From contig JAYJMM010000038.1 in NCBI GenBank assembly GCA_037349105.1, positions 1,550,001-1,614,000 on the forward strand: a stretch of 64,000 bases of DNA, in the 5' to 3' direction. This stretch comes from Limnomonas spitsbergensis (taxonomy: Eukaryota; Chlorophyta; Chlorophyceae; Chlamydomonadales). The notes under the pieces are model-generated. The model was given only the letters and a program-made list of their open reading frames with translations. It was not told the origin of the DNA and ran no database searches. Below are positions 1 through 12,240 of the stretch, one piece after another; within the stretch, counting starts at the first letter, position 1; the number at the start of each line of letters is the position of its first letter. Made by a program: the position numbers and the translations under genes.

Positions 1-955
1 TGTATGGCTGTCCTGAGCCTGTTGCATGGCCGTTGTGAGCCTATTTCATGACTGTCATGAGCCTGTTGCATGGCCGTTGTGAGTTTGTTGCATGGCTGTC
101 ATGAGCCTATCGCATGGCTGTCATGAGCCTGTCGCAAGGCTGTCATGAGCCTATTGCATGGCTGTCACGAGCCTGTTGCAAGGCTGTCATGAGCCTATTG
201 CATGGCTGTCAAGAGCCTGTCGCAAGGCTGTCATGAGCCTATTGCATAGCTGTCATGAGCCTGTTGCAAGGCTGTCATGAGCCTATTGCATGGCTGTCAT
301 GAGCCTGTTGCAAGGCTGTCATGAGCCTATTGCATGGCTGACATGAGCCTATTGCATGGCTGACATGAGCCTGTTGCAAGGCTGTCATGAGCCTATTGCA
401 TAGCTGTCATGAGCCTGTTGCAAGGCTGTCATGAGCCTATTGCATGGCTGACATGAGCCTATTGCATGGCTGACATGAGCCTATTGCATGGCTGACATGA
501 GCCTATTGCATGGCTGTCATGAGCATTTTGCAAGGCTGTCATGAGCCTATTGCATGGCTGACATGAGCCTGTTGCATGGCTGTTATGAGCCTGTTGCAAG
601 GCTGTCATGAGCCTATTGCATGGCTGACATGAGCCCATTGCATGGCTGACATGAGCCTGTTGCAAAGCTGTCATGAGCCCATTGCATGGCTGACATGAGC
701 CTATTGCATGAGCATCATGAGCCTGTTGCATGGCCGATGTGGGCTAGTTGCATGGCTGTCATGAGCCTGTTGCATGGCCGTCATGAGCCTGTTGCTAGGC
801 TGTCCTGAGCCTATTGCATAAGCATCATCAGCCTGTTGCATGGCCATTGTGAGCCTATTGCATGGGTGTCATGAGCCTTTTGCATGGGTGTCATCAACCT
901 GTTGCATGGCTGTCATGAGCCGGTCGCATGGGCATCGTCATCCTGTCGCATGACT
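1..955. repeat. 22-bp minisatellite, about 43 copies
   Basis: Head-to-tail copies of a 22-bp unit built around ATGAGCCTGTTGCAAGGCTG, with frequent single-base changes (CTATTGCATGG, CTGTCGCAAGG). The array runs from the window edge and decays after about 900. It lies upstream of the first recognisable exon of the SAPS gene and is probably intronic or flanking. A Gln/His/Cys-rich reverse-strand reading frame across it only reflects the repeat. Confidence 0.95.
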
Positions 956-1512
956 GCGGGCATACTATTGCACGGCTATTGTGATGATGACAGCACTGGC
1001 ACGGGATGCTCATTGTGACACATGTGAGAGCGCGACTTATATGCTTCTGTGTGGGACTGAGCAGAATGCGCAATTTCTCAGCGTTGTCTGGGACTGGGCT
1101 GAACCCTAGTTGATCCTATGGATCTCTCGTCTTAGCTAGCGCCGCCCAGGAGCTTGCTGGACATGACCTTCCCCATGTGCTGCAAATGCACCAGATATTA
1201 GGCAATCTGGAGACAGGTTGTGTCTGATGCTAGTGTGGGTTGCCCGCGGCTGAACGGGCTGTGAAGGACGCGCTGTGTAATGCATGCCGCTCTGTTTAGA
1301 CAGCGCTATCCACTTTCCCTGCCTGAGGCTCTGTTGCAGCCTTATGCCCATGCGATTTCCTAGGGGCTGGTCATCGTTTTCCCTTGGTGGTGGCATGCCG
1401 GTCGGCTGCTCCCTAAAGTGTGTGTGGTGCATGCCGGAAGTGCTGCTTCTGCCGTCCACAGGCAGCATGCAAAATACCGGGTGCATGCTGAAAGTCGCAC
1501 TGGGCCCCGTAG
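956..1512. other. No confident gene; possible SAPS exon near 1133-1208
   Basis: Mostly unremarkable sequence between the minisatellite and the first clear SAPS exon. A short stretch at about 1139-1208 reads AAQELAGHDLPHVLQMHQIL, which could match the SAPS helix before exon 1513. Its donor would be a poor GTTGTG and the phase does not fit, so I do not include it in the gene. Confidence 0.3.
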
Positions 1513-4362
1513 GTGCGCGCCATCCAAAATCAGCACAGCAATGCCCTGGACGGCAGCAAGCCGCACATGCGCGAGTGCGTCACCAATTTTGATGCACTGA
1601 AGGCGATCCTTGCGGCGGTACCGCGCAAGGTCATTGTGCAGTACGACAAGGAGGCCCAGGTGCGGTATACGGCGGTACGACCGGCTATGGCTATGCCCTA
1701 GTATGGCCGTGTGCTGATGGTGGGCTTGTGGTTAATGCTGTTAGTCAAGGCCAATTTGGAGCGTGGATGGCTTGTCTGCTTCCAGGGACCTTGAAACTTC
1801 AAAAGAAATAGTCAAAGCTTGAACCCTTACCTCCAAGTTTGGAGGCAGCTTTATATGCGAGAAACTCTTCCTTTTTTGTATTGAAAAAACACCGGTACTT
1901 TTGTAAACCGATTGTGGATAGCTTGCATGCTTCTGGGGACTGATGCACCAGACTGACCCACAGCTGGCACTGCTTGTTGAGGAGGGGAAAGGGGGGGGGG
2001 GGATATGAGGAGGATAACCCCCACCGCCCAAGATCGTGGTTGATGGCCTCTGTAGGCGCTACTGAGCTTGTCTCCCTACTGGAATTTTGAATTTCAAATG
2101 CGCCCTTGTACAGGACGCTGTGGGCAGTCACCGTGTGGGCGCTGCTGAGGTTGTTGCGCTGCTGCTGGGGCCGAACAACAGCTACCTGGACCGTGCTGTG
2201 GCTGCTGCCAAGCTGGTCCCGCTGGTCATGCATCTATCGCTGTTGCACCCACTATGCTCAACGTGAGTGCGCGTGCGAGCAGGGGCTAAATATTTGGAAA
2301 TCCATGACGTTTGCTTCTGACGTGGGAGGGTACAGGCACAAGAGGTTGATGGAGAGGGTGCAGGCGTCTAGATGGGGCGTGAGCAAAAATGTCAAGCTTC
2401 AAGACTTTTTGCTCATGACTTGTGGAGAAAAACAGGAGGTTATTGATGTCGATGGAGTGGGTGGCAAGCTGCAGACGTTTTCATGAGACACGAGTGACTG
2501 GGGGTGGATCTAGACCCGTGGACCTTGAAAATCCTGGTTTTTATCTAGGGATCCAGATACCTGGACTGCGTGTGTCTAGACCCTTGAAACGATGGGATCT
2601 AGATCCTTGGATCACAAGGTTCTAGACTTTCAGACCTGGGGCATCTAGATCTTTGGACTGAGGGGATCTAGATCCTTGGACTGAGGGGAGGTTGATCTCT
2701 GAGAATGAGGGGATCTAGATCTCTGGATGGAGGGGATCTAAGTCCTTGGACCAAGAGGATCAAGATTCCTGAGCGTAGTAAATTTGACTCTTGGACAAAG
2801 GGGACCTTCCTGTGTGCTGAAGGAGTGAAGGGGGTGGGACTACAATAGAGCACATAATGGGCTGTTAAGGAGCGCTTGTGTTGTTAGGGGAGATCCTGCC
2901 GTATGTCCTAGCTGATGCGCTTCCCATCCACGAGCTGAAGCTGCCTCTGCGCCCCTCCCAGAATTTGAAACCCATCCCCTTAACGACGCCCCCTTTTGTA
3001 TCCCCCCCCCTCCCCCCTCCCGCTATCCAGCCTGCATGCACGAGGAATGCGCATCCTTCGCAGCTGCTTGACCAGCACGGTGCCCGACCTGTGCATGCCC
3101 ATGTTGACGCAAGCGGGCTGGGGCTGCGGCCTCAAGGAGCCGCCGCGCCTGCTGCAGGGCCTTGGGGCAGCAGCGGCGAACAGCAGCAGCGGGAGTGGGA
3201 AGACAGCGTGTCGCTCGCTGCCGGACCTGCTGGCCGCTGCATGTGGGTTCAGGGACGTCTCGTGACCTTAGCACAGATTCAGGGCATATAATGGGGACTT
3301 CGCCCAGATGCAGGGCATTATAATTGTTGAGCTTCGCAGTGATGGAGACTTGGTGATGAGAAATATCCTTACGGGGATGCTTTTATGATTACAAAATGTA
3401 TCACAGATTAGTTAACCGGCTGTGGGGGCCAAGGGGCTGCATCTTTGTGTGGCAATCTGAAACATGCTGCATCGAACCCCGTCCACATTCCGTACTAGCA
3501 CCCAGACTCATCAGTAAAGAGTGCCATAGAGCACAAGCGAACACATGGATTCTTGATCAATTCCTGTTCACCGAGGGGACCACTGACCTTTTTGGCCCTG
3601 CGTCCTATTACCAGCACTGCTCGTTTAAGACCTGTTCCGCCACGTCCACTTCTAATCATCCATACCTGTTGCCTTGAATCCCCGCTCGCAGCTACACCTG
3701 CTGTTGGCGTCCCCAGCGGGTTGCGGAGCCGGGCCAGCGGATTCCTGCTTGAAATGTGTCGCGCGCTGTTGGAGGTGGCTGAGGCACCACTGGCAGCTGG
3801 CGGCAAGAGGCACGAGGCGGCCAAGGCGCTGCAGGTAATGAGAGCGGGAAAGGTAGGGGGAAGGTGCATAATTCTGATTCTGCATAAATTGTGGCTAATG
3901 CCAGTCCTGATTCAAGTATGGCTCAAGCCAATTATGTTTCAATTGTGGCTTATAAAACCAAGCCTGCATCATTTGTGGCTGTTTAGCCAATCCTGCATCC
4001 ATTATGGCGCTGTGAAGCCAATCCTGCATCACATGTGGGTACTACAGCCAGTGTCCTTGATTGATTGTACATAATGCCTAACATGCATCTTTGGTGCTGT
4101 GTAGATGAGCGGGCCTTGGAGCAAGTTTGTGGCAGGTGCCGATGCCTTTGATTCGGAGGATGGCACAGAGGGTGCGCTGCGATTGCTGCTGGCAGAGCAG
4201 GACGCTGACCTGTGCGGGCCCAAGCCGATGAGGCCGCCGGTCGAGGAGGCCGCTGACATGGCCAATATGGGCGGGGGGCTGATGAGCGGCCGCGAAATCC
4301 TGGCACTGCTACAGGGCATGTCGCTTGGGGGTGGTATGTCACAGTTGGGGGCAGGCGTGTAG
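1513..4362 (+). CDS. SAPS-domain protein (PP6 / SIT4 phosphatase regulatory subunit), 3' half
   Basis: Five in-phase exons are seen: 1513-1659, 2114-2262, 3031-3242, 3692-3834 and 4105-4362 (TAG). The joined product has a central block 'DAVGSHRVGAAEVVALLLG' followed by 'HPLCSTLHARGMRILRSCL'. This matches the most conserved SAPS core, whose usual form is a GxHRLKxVEFI helix and then NNxLHxxVExIIxSCL. SAPS proteins are HEAT-like scaffolds that bind the PP6/Sit4 catalytic subunit and target it in cell-cycle and stress control. The exon at 3692 resembles the later helix before the EWxxW region, and the last exon is acidic and Gly/Met-rich. The N-terminal half is missing: it lies before the minisatellite or outside the window. 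The exon 3 donor at 3243 (GTGGGT) was chosen because only it gives the right phase. The family call rests on motif recall, not a search. Confidence 0.68.
2500..2795. repeat. Intronic minisatellite with GGATCTAGATCCTTGGAC units
   Basis: A degenerate tandem array of roughly 25-35 bp units, each carrying GATCTAGA and CTTGGAC, fills the middle of the SAPS intron between exons 2114-2262 and 3031-3242. Spacer length varies between units. Confidence 0.8.
3865..4055. repeat. Degenerate ~33-bp intronic repeat
   Basis: Five or six imperfect copies of a unit containing 'CCAATCCTGCATCA' and 'TTGTGGCT' fill the last SAPS intron, just ahead of the acceptor at 4103-4104. Confidence 0.7.
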
Positions 4363-4897
4363 GAGGAGCGAGGTAAAATAAGCTGCCGCTGGGCCACATG
4401 CAGCCCCTTGGACAGAATCCCCATGCACCCTGCGGTAATCGTCAGCAGTTTAAAACGTGCATCCGAGAGATTTGCTGCATTCAAGCTGCTAATAACATAG
4501 GATATAACAGTGTGAAATTGAACGGTTCCTAGTGTGGAACCTGAACGTGTGTTCATAACAGACAACAGCGCTCCAACAGGGATGTTTTGATTTTTTTGGC
4601 AGGCTGGGTTAATGACTTATGACCCACGTGCTTTAGCTACATGAGATTAGTGCCAGACACTGAGTACTGCAGTAATAAAAATATCATCGTGTGATGCTTA
4701 TTTCTTATCTTCTGGCAATGAATTCCCTTATGGCTTATTTCGGTTTGAAGGGCACCCATAGTAGGGTCCGGTTGTTCGGGTGGTTTGAATCAGAGAATCT
4801 CTGGTTTGAATTCAGGCTCAATCCATTTTTAAATCCTTCGAGAACGTGGCAATTATCGATGAATCCAATCGAGGCGATGACTTTATCTTAAAGGGAG
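4363..4897. other. Intergenic: SAPS 3' region / FAAP100 5' region
   Basis: AT-richer than the flanking exons, with no coding exon I can support. It should hold the SAPS 3' UTR and the promoter and 5' UTR of the downstream gene. No clear TATA box was identified. Confidence 0.5.
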
Positions 4898-7800
4898 ATG
4901 ACGGTTCTTCTCAGGGTGGATTCTGGCGCTTTGTATATCATTGAGCGGACGGACAACGGCCAATGCCTTAACGTGGTGAGTTACGCTATGGCCTGCAAAC
5001 AATCTGTCGATCGACGTCACAAGCGATTCAAAAACTTGTCATGTATGTTTGCATGTCGCTGCGAAGGTTCGCTTGAGCTTCTCGGGACCACTGGCCGCCT
5101 GCTTCCCTCTTTCGAATGCCTCCCAGCCAGCGGCCTTGCGCCCCCAACACGTGTGTGTGTTGACGACGGGAGGCTGGCTCCTGTTGATACCAAGCCCTGC
5201 CTCAGCGGCTCGGCTCGGTGGCTGCCATGCAACGTGAGATGCGGTTTGGCAGTGCTCATAACACATCCATGTATGGTATGGGGTGGCATGGCATGGCATG
5301 GGACATTTTGTCATCCACGGTAATTTAAGGATTACATCAGCCCAGCAGCTTACCGTTTATGCTATCCTTATGGGATTTAAATAAACTGGGATCATGAGAT
5401 GAGCAAGAGCGGCATGTCGCTCCCGGACATCATGCCAGGAGCGCCATAAGCATTACTGATTCCCTTCAGCTGGCAGCAGGCGGGGAAAGTTAAATTGAGT
5501 GCCAGGTGACGATACCAGTGTTCCGGCGAAAATGTCATGATGGGACTGCTGTTGGCTGCAGGTCTCCCCTCCAGGCCACTGTAGCAGCCCCTCCTCCTCC
5601 CGGCCTAGCATTTGGGAGGCCTGGATTGACATCAGCAGCTGGGTCCATCGAACCCCAACAGCAGCTCCGCGGGAAGAACGGGCTTGGCAAGGCTGAGCTC
5701 CCTCACGATGATGAACAAGGCCATTCTAAGCGCCGCTGCTTGGGGGCAGGGATAGACAACTCTAATTTGCCTGGTCGTGTTTTACCTGTTGACATGGAGC
5801 AGCAGCAGCAGCTACCGCAGCAGCAGCAAGGACATCAGGTCGCAACATCGATTAAGCCCGCACTCTCCCTACGAGTACCGCCACACTACCTTTGGCTCCG
5901 CTCCTTACCAGGTGAGCTTCCACTTGAGCTACCACTTGCCATGTGGATCACTACTTGCCATGTGGATTGCCAATTGCCACTTAAAAGCGAAGGGCTGCTG
6001 TGGGTCATGTTGGTAGAGACCCTGAACAATAGTGTTCATTTGTGAACACAACATGTTAATGGTTGATCAAAGGCCTTGCCTTACATCCCTTACTATACCG
6101 CCTTAGCATCCCAGACTAGTACTTCCCCTGCATGCTGGACTGTACTGCCCCTTCGTCCTGGACCGTAGTGCCCCTTCGTCTTGGACCGTAGTGCCCCTTT
6201 GTTCCAGACTGAACTGACCCTCCATCCTGGACCGTACTGCCCTTCATCTCCGACCGTCCTGCCCCTGCACCCTGGACTGTACTGCCCCCTCATCCCAGAC
6301 CGTACTGACCTGCATCCTGGACTGCACTGCCCCTACCACCATGACATCCTCCCCGCCCCACTGCACCCCCTGCCCTGCCACGCGCCTCAGGTCTTACCTG
6401 CAGCCTCTGCTTGGAGTGTGAGTCCGACCTGAGTGGAAACAGCATGGGAGCACCCCTGCCGCGCCCACAGGGAATACCGGGAGGCGCTGGAAAGGCAGAT
6501 GCCCCTGCGGCCACCGAGAGCCCTGTGGCCGCCGCCGTTTCCTCCACGGCCACCGTTGCTGAGGACGCCCTAGGTTGCTGGCAGCGGCTGCCGCCATTCC
6601 AGCAGCTGGCGGCCATGTCCGGCTGCGCCCATGCTCCGGCCGCCCGGCCGCTCTTCGGCGCCTTAATGGACGGCCCCAGCGCTCGCTCCGCCGACACAAG
6701 CGGCCGCTTGCCTTTCGGCTGCTTCCTAGCCGGTAATCGGGGCGGGCAAGTCTGGGCATACCCGCTGGACCATGCAGCGGCGGATGGCCCGCGGTGCACA
6801 TCGGGCGCGGCCGCTGCCCGGCCTGAAGACAGCAGCTGCGGCAGCTCAATACCCGGTGGGCTGCTGCTGTTCGATCTGGAGGAGCCGCTGGTGGAGCTGC
6901 TTGCCATACGCCTGCAGGGGGGCGGCGATGGGGAAGGCCCAGGTGCAGGCAAACCTCAGAATGTTGCAGGGCCTTTTCCTGGCGGGGCCGCCAAGCCCGC
7001 TGCGCTTCCGGCACACTGGACGGCCGGGGTCTGCGCTCCGCCCAACGACGTGCTCCTCTTGGTCGGTGCTCGTGGCAGGGTGGCGGCCGTGAGCGCCTCG
7101 TCGGGCTTTGCCTCTTTGGCCGGACCCTCCTTCAGCGTACTGAGCAACTTTGCGAGAATCACCGGCGGCAACGGGAGCGGTAGCGGGGCTGCCGGTAGGA
7201 AGCTGACGGTGACGGACTGGAAGCTGCCATTCCATGTCATAGGTGCGGCGGCCGGACGCGGCAGCTTGCTGGCTTTGCTGACCCCTGCCGGACGTGTGTA
7301 CCTCGCCCCCACCACCGCCGCCACAGCCGCCACTGCTGCAGCAGATGGGCGGGGATGTGGGGCATCCACCGGGAGGCCTGTGCAGCAGGGAGTAGCAGCA
7401 GGCGCGTGTACAGTCAGCACTCAGGTCCTGGTTCCGGAGCTGACGCCGGTGCGCCTGCTATGTCCGGGGCCTGCCGCGGCTATGGCATGGTGCGATGGTG
7501 GTCTTGAGCTTTTGATACGGCTGGAGTCGGGGTGCCTGTTGCGCACCAGTGTTCCTGCAGCAGCAACAACAGGAGCAACAACAGGAGCAGCAGCAACAGC
7601 AGCAATAACAGGAGCAGCAGCAACAGCAGGAACAGCAGCAACAGCAACAGCAGCGGCGCGGGACAGCCAGCCTGCAGGAGTCTTGGATGCCCGGTCTGAG
7701 GGCGCTGCCTCTGGCTCAGCTCCACCTGCCGCTGCAGACGAGGAGCAGGAGGAGGGGGGGCTGGCAGGAGCCGCGCTGGCAGTGCTCCAAGCCTCACGCT

Positions 7801-9554
7801 CTGCCATCGCCCGAGACGGAATGTCCAGGGACGGGCTGCACGGTGCAATCCGCGCCGCCGCTGAGGCGTCCGCCGCTGTTCAAAGACGGGCGGCGCCACT
7901 GAGGGCGGCACTGGAAGCAGCGATGAAGCGTCTGGAGGCATCATGCGGCGATGTCAATGCCCTCCGGGCAACCAAGACAGTCGCAGCATTAGGGGCGGCA
8001 GGGCTGATGCGCTCACTCCACGGTAGCTTTGGCGGCAGCGGGGGGTGTCCCGATGGCCTCTCCCCACATTTGTCTTCTCTTTGGCCTACTTCTTCTCATC
8101 GAGGGCCAGACTGCAGTGTGCGGTGTACGGCGCTCCTGCCCAGCGGCGGCGGCGGGCCTGCCCGCCTGCTGGTCGCCATCAACGTGGGCCTGCCCGCAGG
8201 CTGCCACCTGGCCGCCGGCTGGCACCTGCTGCTGAGGCTGGTCCCAGATGACGGCGCGCTGGCCAGCTGCTCCACCAGTGCCGCTCTCTGCAGCTTCTCA
8301 GCAGCTTCTCCTGAGGCTCAGGCCGGGGCAGGGGCAGGCCCAGGTAGCAGGCGGCTCACGGGGTCAATGGTATTGAGGCTGTGGGGTGACCCTCTCCCAA
8401 GCTGCGGTAGCAGCAGCAGCAGGATCAGCAGTCAGGGTGCTTCTACGTGGCTGCAGGCTGCGGGGGGCGGCAGGGGAGGGAGCTTCCGTGGCGGATGGCT
8501 GCAGGCGCTGCTTTGCCGCCCGTTGGCAGAATCGCCGAGGCTCAGTGGGACGAGGCGTGGTGGCTGTCCATGGTGAGCTGGGTTTGGAGCTTAAAGTGTG
8601 AAGCATGGAGAAGGGTGGACACCCTGTGGATTGCGGTGATGGGGGGGATTTATTTTCATGTTTCTGGACCAAGGACTGCTTGCCTTTTCAAAGCTGGGAG
8701 ATCTACTACCTGAAAAAAATATCATTGAGAACAAGGACATGCTCAAACGTTTGTCAGCATCACTGTTTGGCTGTCCAAAATGGAGATTTTGAAGGTGCAA
8801 AGCATGTGCCTCCGATCTGGTGGACCGGATGGCGACGGGGAGACAGGTCCTTAATATAGTAGACCTGCCTTTCAGCATTCCGAGTGCCACGCCTTGGGGG
8901 GGGGATACCTTTCAGCCATGGTTTGATTCATAACCCCAGGAGGGGGGAGGCCATGAGGGTGGGATCCATAGGTGGAGAAGGCCTTGGGGGCAGGATCCTG
9001 GGGCTGCTCAGGGTTCAGGAGAGCACTCCTGAGGATGTATTGACTGCTAGTTCTACACGGTCGGCCACAGGAGGCCAACACAGCACGTCCACGCACAAGT
9101 GTTCACATACATTCCCACGGCCCCCTCTACTTGGTGCAGGGGTAACAGCAATGGCACTCCAGTCCCCTACCGGGGCGACGGAGGAGGCGGAAGAGGCACT
9201 GCGGCGGCCGTTGTATTGCTTCAAGAGATGTACCTCAGTGGTCCCCAGATGCGGTACGTACCCGTACCCCTGGGCTTGCCTGGTCCGCTGGCCTTGCAAA
9301 GGCACTGCCGAGGGCGGGTGCCGGCAAGTGAGGCTGGAATAACTGCGGGCGCTCCCGGCGCTCTCCGCCTGTTGCCGGGTCGGCGTCTGGGACCCACGGG
9401 GCAAGAGGAGCGGTCCGCTCACTGCATGAAGATGACCTGGCTGCTCCCCAGTGGCGACAGAAGGACGGCTGGGCGTGAGGGAGCGACAACAGCGGCAGGA
9501 GGTGTAGCAGCAGCAGCAGTGACAGGCTTCCCAGGGCAGGCCAAGGAGGGAACA

Positions 9555-9587
<33 letters not shown>

Positions 9588-10412
9588 ACTGCTGTTGCTG
9601 TCAACTTGCTGGCACTGGATCAAGTGGGAGCTATGCTCCTGCACAGCCTGAGCGGAGTGGACGGCACATTTGCCGCGGGGAGTGCTGAAGCTGCAGCAGC
9701 CGAAGCAGGCGGACACGCACAGCAGGCCAGCAGCGAGGCGGGCGGGAACAGTAGCTGCAGTCTCGTGCTCTTGGGAGGCGATGTGACAGTGACATGGAGG
9801 CGGCTTTTGACGAGGCTGACGGAGCTGGGAGCAGGAAAGGCGCCTCCCGAGCACATCCGCGAGTTATTCATCCCTGTAGAGGTGCTGCTGACAGCCAGTT
9901 CCCGAAGCCAGCTGCTTGGAATGCACCAGGCACTGGTTTCAGCGCTGCTGCAGACGCAACGAAGGGCCGCTGCCGCGCCCGCCTGCTTGCCGACGCTGGC
10001 GGCTTCTTCTGTGCCGGGGTCGTCGGGGTCGGCAGCAGCAGCAGCAGCAGCAGCAGTGGGGGCAGGGCCAGCGGCGGCAGCGACTGGCTCCGGCAGGCTA
10101 ATGCCGGAACGTGGCTGCGGTGGCAGATCTGCTCAAGGCGTGGCGTTCCGTGCTGAGGGCTTACAGGGGGCGCATGCGAGGCTGCGGGCGTTGCACACCC
10201 AGCTCCTGCACCTGCGGGAGGAGGTGCGGGGCGGCGAAGCGCTCAAGCAGCAGATGCGTGACAGGAGCGGGGAGGCGGCCGGCGCAGCGGCCGGCGCAGC
10301 GGCGGCGGCGGAGCAGCTTCAGAAGCTACATGCGCGGGTGGAGGCCTCATTGAAATTCCACTATGCTGAGTCGCTGGCAATCTCAGGCTGTTACCGGGCA
10401 GAGGCTGTGTGA
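4898..10412 (+). CDS. FAAP100: FAAP100-like Fanconi anaemia core complex protein
   Basis: Four exons with matching phases (4898-4975, 5506-5911, 6391-8572, 9140-10412) give about 1312 aa, longer than the ~880 aa of vertebrate FAAP100. The layout follows FAAP100: an N-terminal beta-propeller, a middle helical/beta part, and a C-terminal domain ending in coiled coil. Matching pieces, compared from memory, are the first strand 'DSGALYIIERTDNGQ' (exon 1), 'FDLEEPLVELLAIRL' near residue 325, 'DVLLLVGARGRVAAVSAS', 'LPFHVIGAAAGRGSL', 'AAGWHLLLRLV', and 'PVEVLLTASSRSQLLGMHQA' near residue 1130, then a helical tail. FAAP100 pairs with FANCB and FANCL in the ubiquitin-ligase core that modifies FANCD2/FANCI at DNA crosslinks. 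The extra length is low-complexity Ala, Gly, Thr and Ser, including a GCA/ACA run at 7563-7660. The ATG at 4898 is the first in frame; exon 1 is short and the exon 2 acceptor at 5504-5505 has a weak pyrimidine tract. Confidence 0.62.
6095..6350. repeat. Intronic minisatellite with CTGGACCGTAGTGCCCCTTC units
   Basis: About ten imperfect copies of a ~24-bp C-rich unit (GGACCGTACTGCCCCT variants) occupy FAAP100 intron 2 and run nearly to its acceptor at 6389-6390, supplying a C-rich pyrimidine tract. Confidence 0.85.
7555..7665 (+). repeat. Coding CAG/CAA-type trinucleotide tract read as Ala/Thr/Gly
   Basis: An imperfect GCA/ACA/GGA run within FAAP100 exon 3. The same CAG/CAA DNA repeat encodes polyglutamine in IST1 and in the SBP gene, but is read here in another frame. 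It interrupts the end of the propeller region. Confidence 0.85.
8573..9139 (+). other. FAAP100 intron 3
   Basis: GTGAGC donor at 8573 and CAG acceptor ending at 9139. Splicing joins TG|G and keeps the long frame open. No repeat or other gene was seen inside. Confidence 0.65.
9555..9603 (+). repeat. (GCT)n coding microsatellite, polyalanine
   Basis: A run of TGC/GCT triplets in FAAP100 exon 4, read as alanine. A second GCA run near 10030-10055 also encodes alanine. Confidence 0.9.
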
Positions 10413-12240
10413 AAGAAGTTGGCGAGGGATGCGAAGTGGCCAGCCCTGTCTTTTCAGTGTGTGTGTTCTGTGTCCAGCACTTCCGGGAGGTATGAACGCG
10501 TGTGGAAGCTGCAGAAGTAGGTACGCGTACGTCCAGGTGTAAAAATATGGTCGTCCACCTGTCCTGATGTACCCTTTTGTGGGAGGTCAATCCAGGCTTC
10601 GTCTCCTTTTGCCTATGGGCTTGTAGCCTTTGTGGGGCCAACAACCCAGCCCTAGGACCAGCGGGTTAGAATTGAAAATAAAGTGGATGCCCTTTCAGGT
10701 GGGGTGAGAAGATCAGCTTGTTTCCTGCCTCTTCACTTCTTGTGTAGTAATGGCTTACAATTGGTACATTTCTTAAGTTTAGCTTCCGGGCTGTTTCCTT
10801 TGGTTTGTTAGTTAGTTCTTGTTGAAGAGCTATTTCAGCCAATGCACGCTTGACGCTTTAATTCTTGGAACCAAGCAGTTTCAGAAAGCCAGATTTGGAG
10901 GGCGATGGTTCTCTGTTTGCGGAATTTCGGTTGGTCTGACAGGCTTCTTTGATTCCTCCGACTTTCCAGACCTATGGATTTTTCTTATCTGAGATTTATT
11001 CTCATTCTTGTTGAATAAGAGGATTTGATCAACTTTTATTTTGTCCACCTTGCTGTAGCTCTGGTTTTGGCTAACTGTTTGTCAGAGATCAGATCTGGAT
11101 TTTCAGATTGACAAGTTGGGATAGCGGCGGTAATCCAAAAGTAAAAACAATTTGGCATTGAAAATGGATGAGTGATAATGTGCTGGAACCATAAATGTTG
11201 CCATGGCGTCTACCAAAATGTGTGCAAGCCTTGCATGCATTTCACCGGTATCATGTCATGCTGCTACCGAGTGAAATTGTACTGCTACTACACTGCATTA
11301 TGGGCTATTTGATGTCGCTAACCTGCCTGTATTGTAAACACTTTTGCCATTTATAAAAAGAAAAGAAAATGCCAGTGCGGCGTGATTTTCGGGAAGTACA
11401 TTATGGTGAGACGGTACCCTTAGGTGGTCAAATATCCGCTCCGCTCGGAACTTAGGTGAGCGCCTTTCTGTTACAGCATGTTCCTCTAGGGTTGCCCCCA
11501 CCATCACCGCCCAAAAACTTCATGGACAGAAAATGGTGGCTATTGTTATGGACAAACAAAAGCCTTTCGAAGGCATTCAACCTTTTAGGTGTGCCCTGAA
11601 GATCCGGGGAGGGGAGAGGTCCCCGGAGAAAGGGGATGTATTAGGGTGTTCTATAAGGCACCGGAGATCTTCCGGAGTCGTCGGAAAATCTCCGGTGCCA
11701 GTCTGAAACGTGCTGTAAATGGCCAATATAACGCGTACGGCTTTTTTCCCGGGGCCCTGTCGGAAACGTGCTATAAGCCTGTAACTGCCCGTTTCCTGCT
11801 AACCCCGGAAAAGTTCAGGGGTGGTTACATAGATAATCGGGGTCCCCAGCACCGGTCCCCAAAACGTTTCCGTCGGATTGCTTTTAAGTCTTCATTTCAC
11901 CCTGGAAATTCACCCTGAAAATTTTGGGGCGGTTACGCTGTCCAGCTGGCATTGCCCTTCAAAAGAAGAGTCGACAAGATGGACGTCCATGAGTACAGGA
12001 CGGTCACGAGCATGAGAAATTTCCTGGCAACGACGGAGGCACAAGATGACAAAATACTGGTATGAAAACGAACGGAATGTACGTCAGCTTACTGAGCGAG
12101 GATCTCTCGGGGGAAAATCAGAGGGGGGAATAAGGAAATATCTGTGTTCATGTCCACACTTTGGTGTATGAACATGGAAGCTTCCTCCTCCTCATAAAGT
12201 GATCAATTGGCTGACGTAGGGACACTGACATGATCAAGAT
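10413..12240. other. Intergenic region with a hairpin and scattered CCGGAGAT/CGTGCT repeats
   Basis: The first few hundred bases should be the FAAP100 3' UTR; TGTAA, the usual chlorophyte poly(A) signal, occurs at about 10538 and AATAAA at about 10675. Around 11640-11960 there are short direct and inverted repeats typical of a decayed non-autonomous element, including 12-bp arms at 11658-11669 and 11688-11699. I see no supported gene. A short frame from ATG near 11979 runs 27 codons into a GTATGA donor-like site and may be a leftover first exon. Confidence 0.5.

Noticed and set aside
459..731. Gln/His/Cys-rich minus-strand frame
   Set aside because: Translation of the 22-bp minisatellite; no splice or start support.
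1..955. CRISPR-like regular repeats
   Set aside because: Units are contiguous with no unique spacers, and the DNA is eukaryotic nuclear.
6290..7420. Long minus-strand frames opposite FAAP100 exon 3
   Set aside because: GC-rich coding DNA keeps antisense frames open; the plus frame has conserved family blocks and splice phase agreement.
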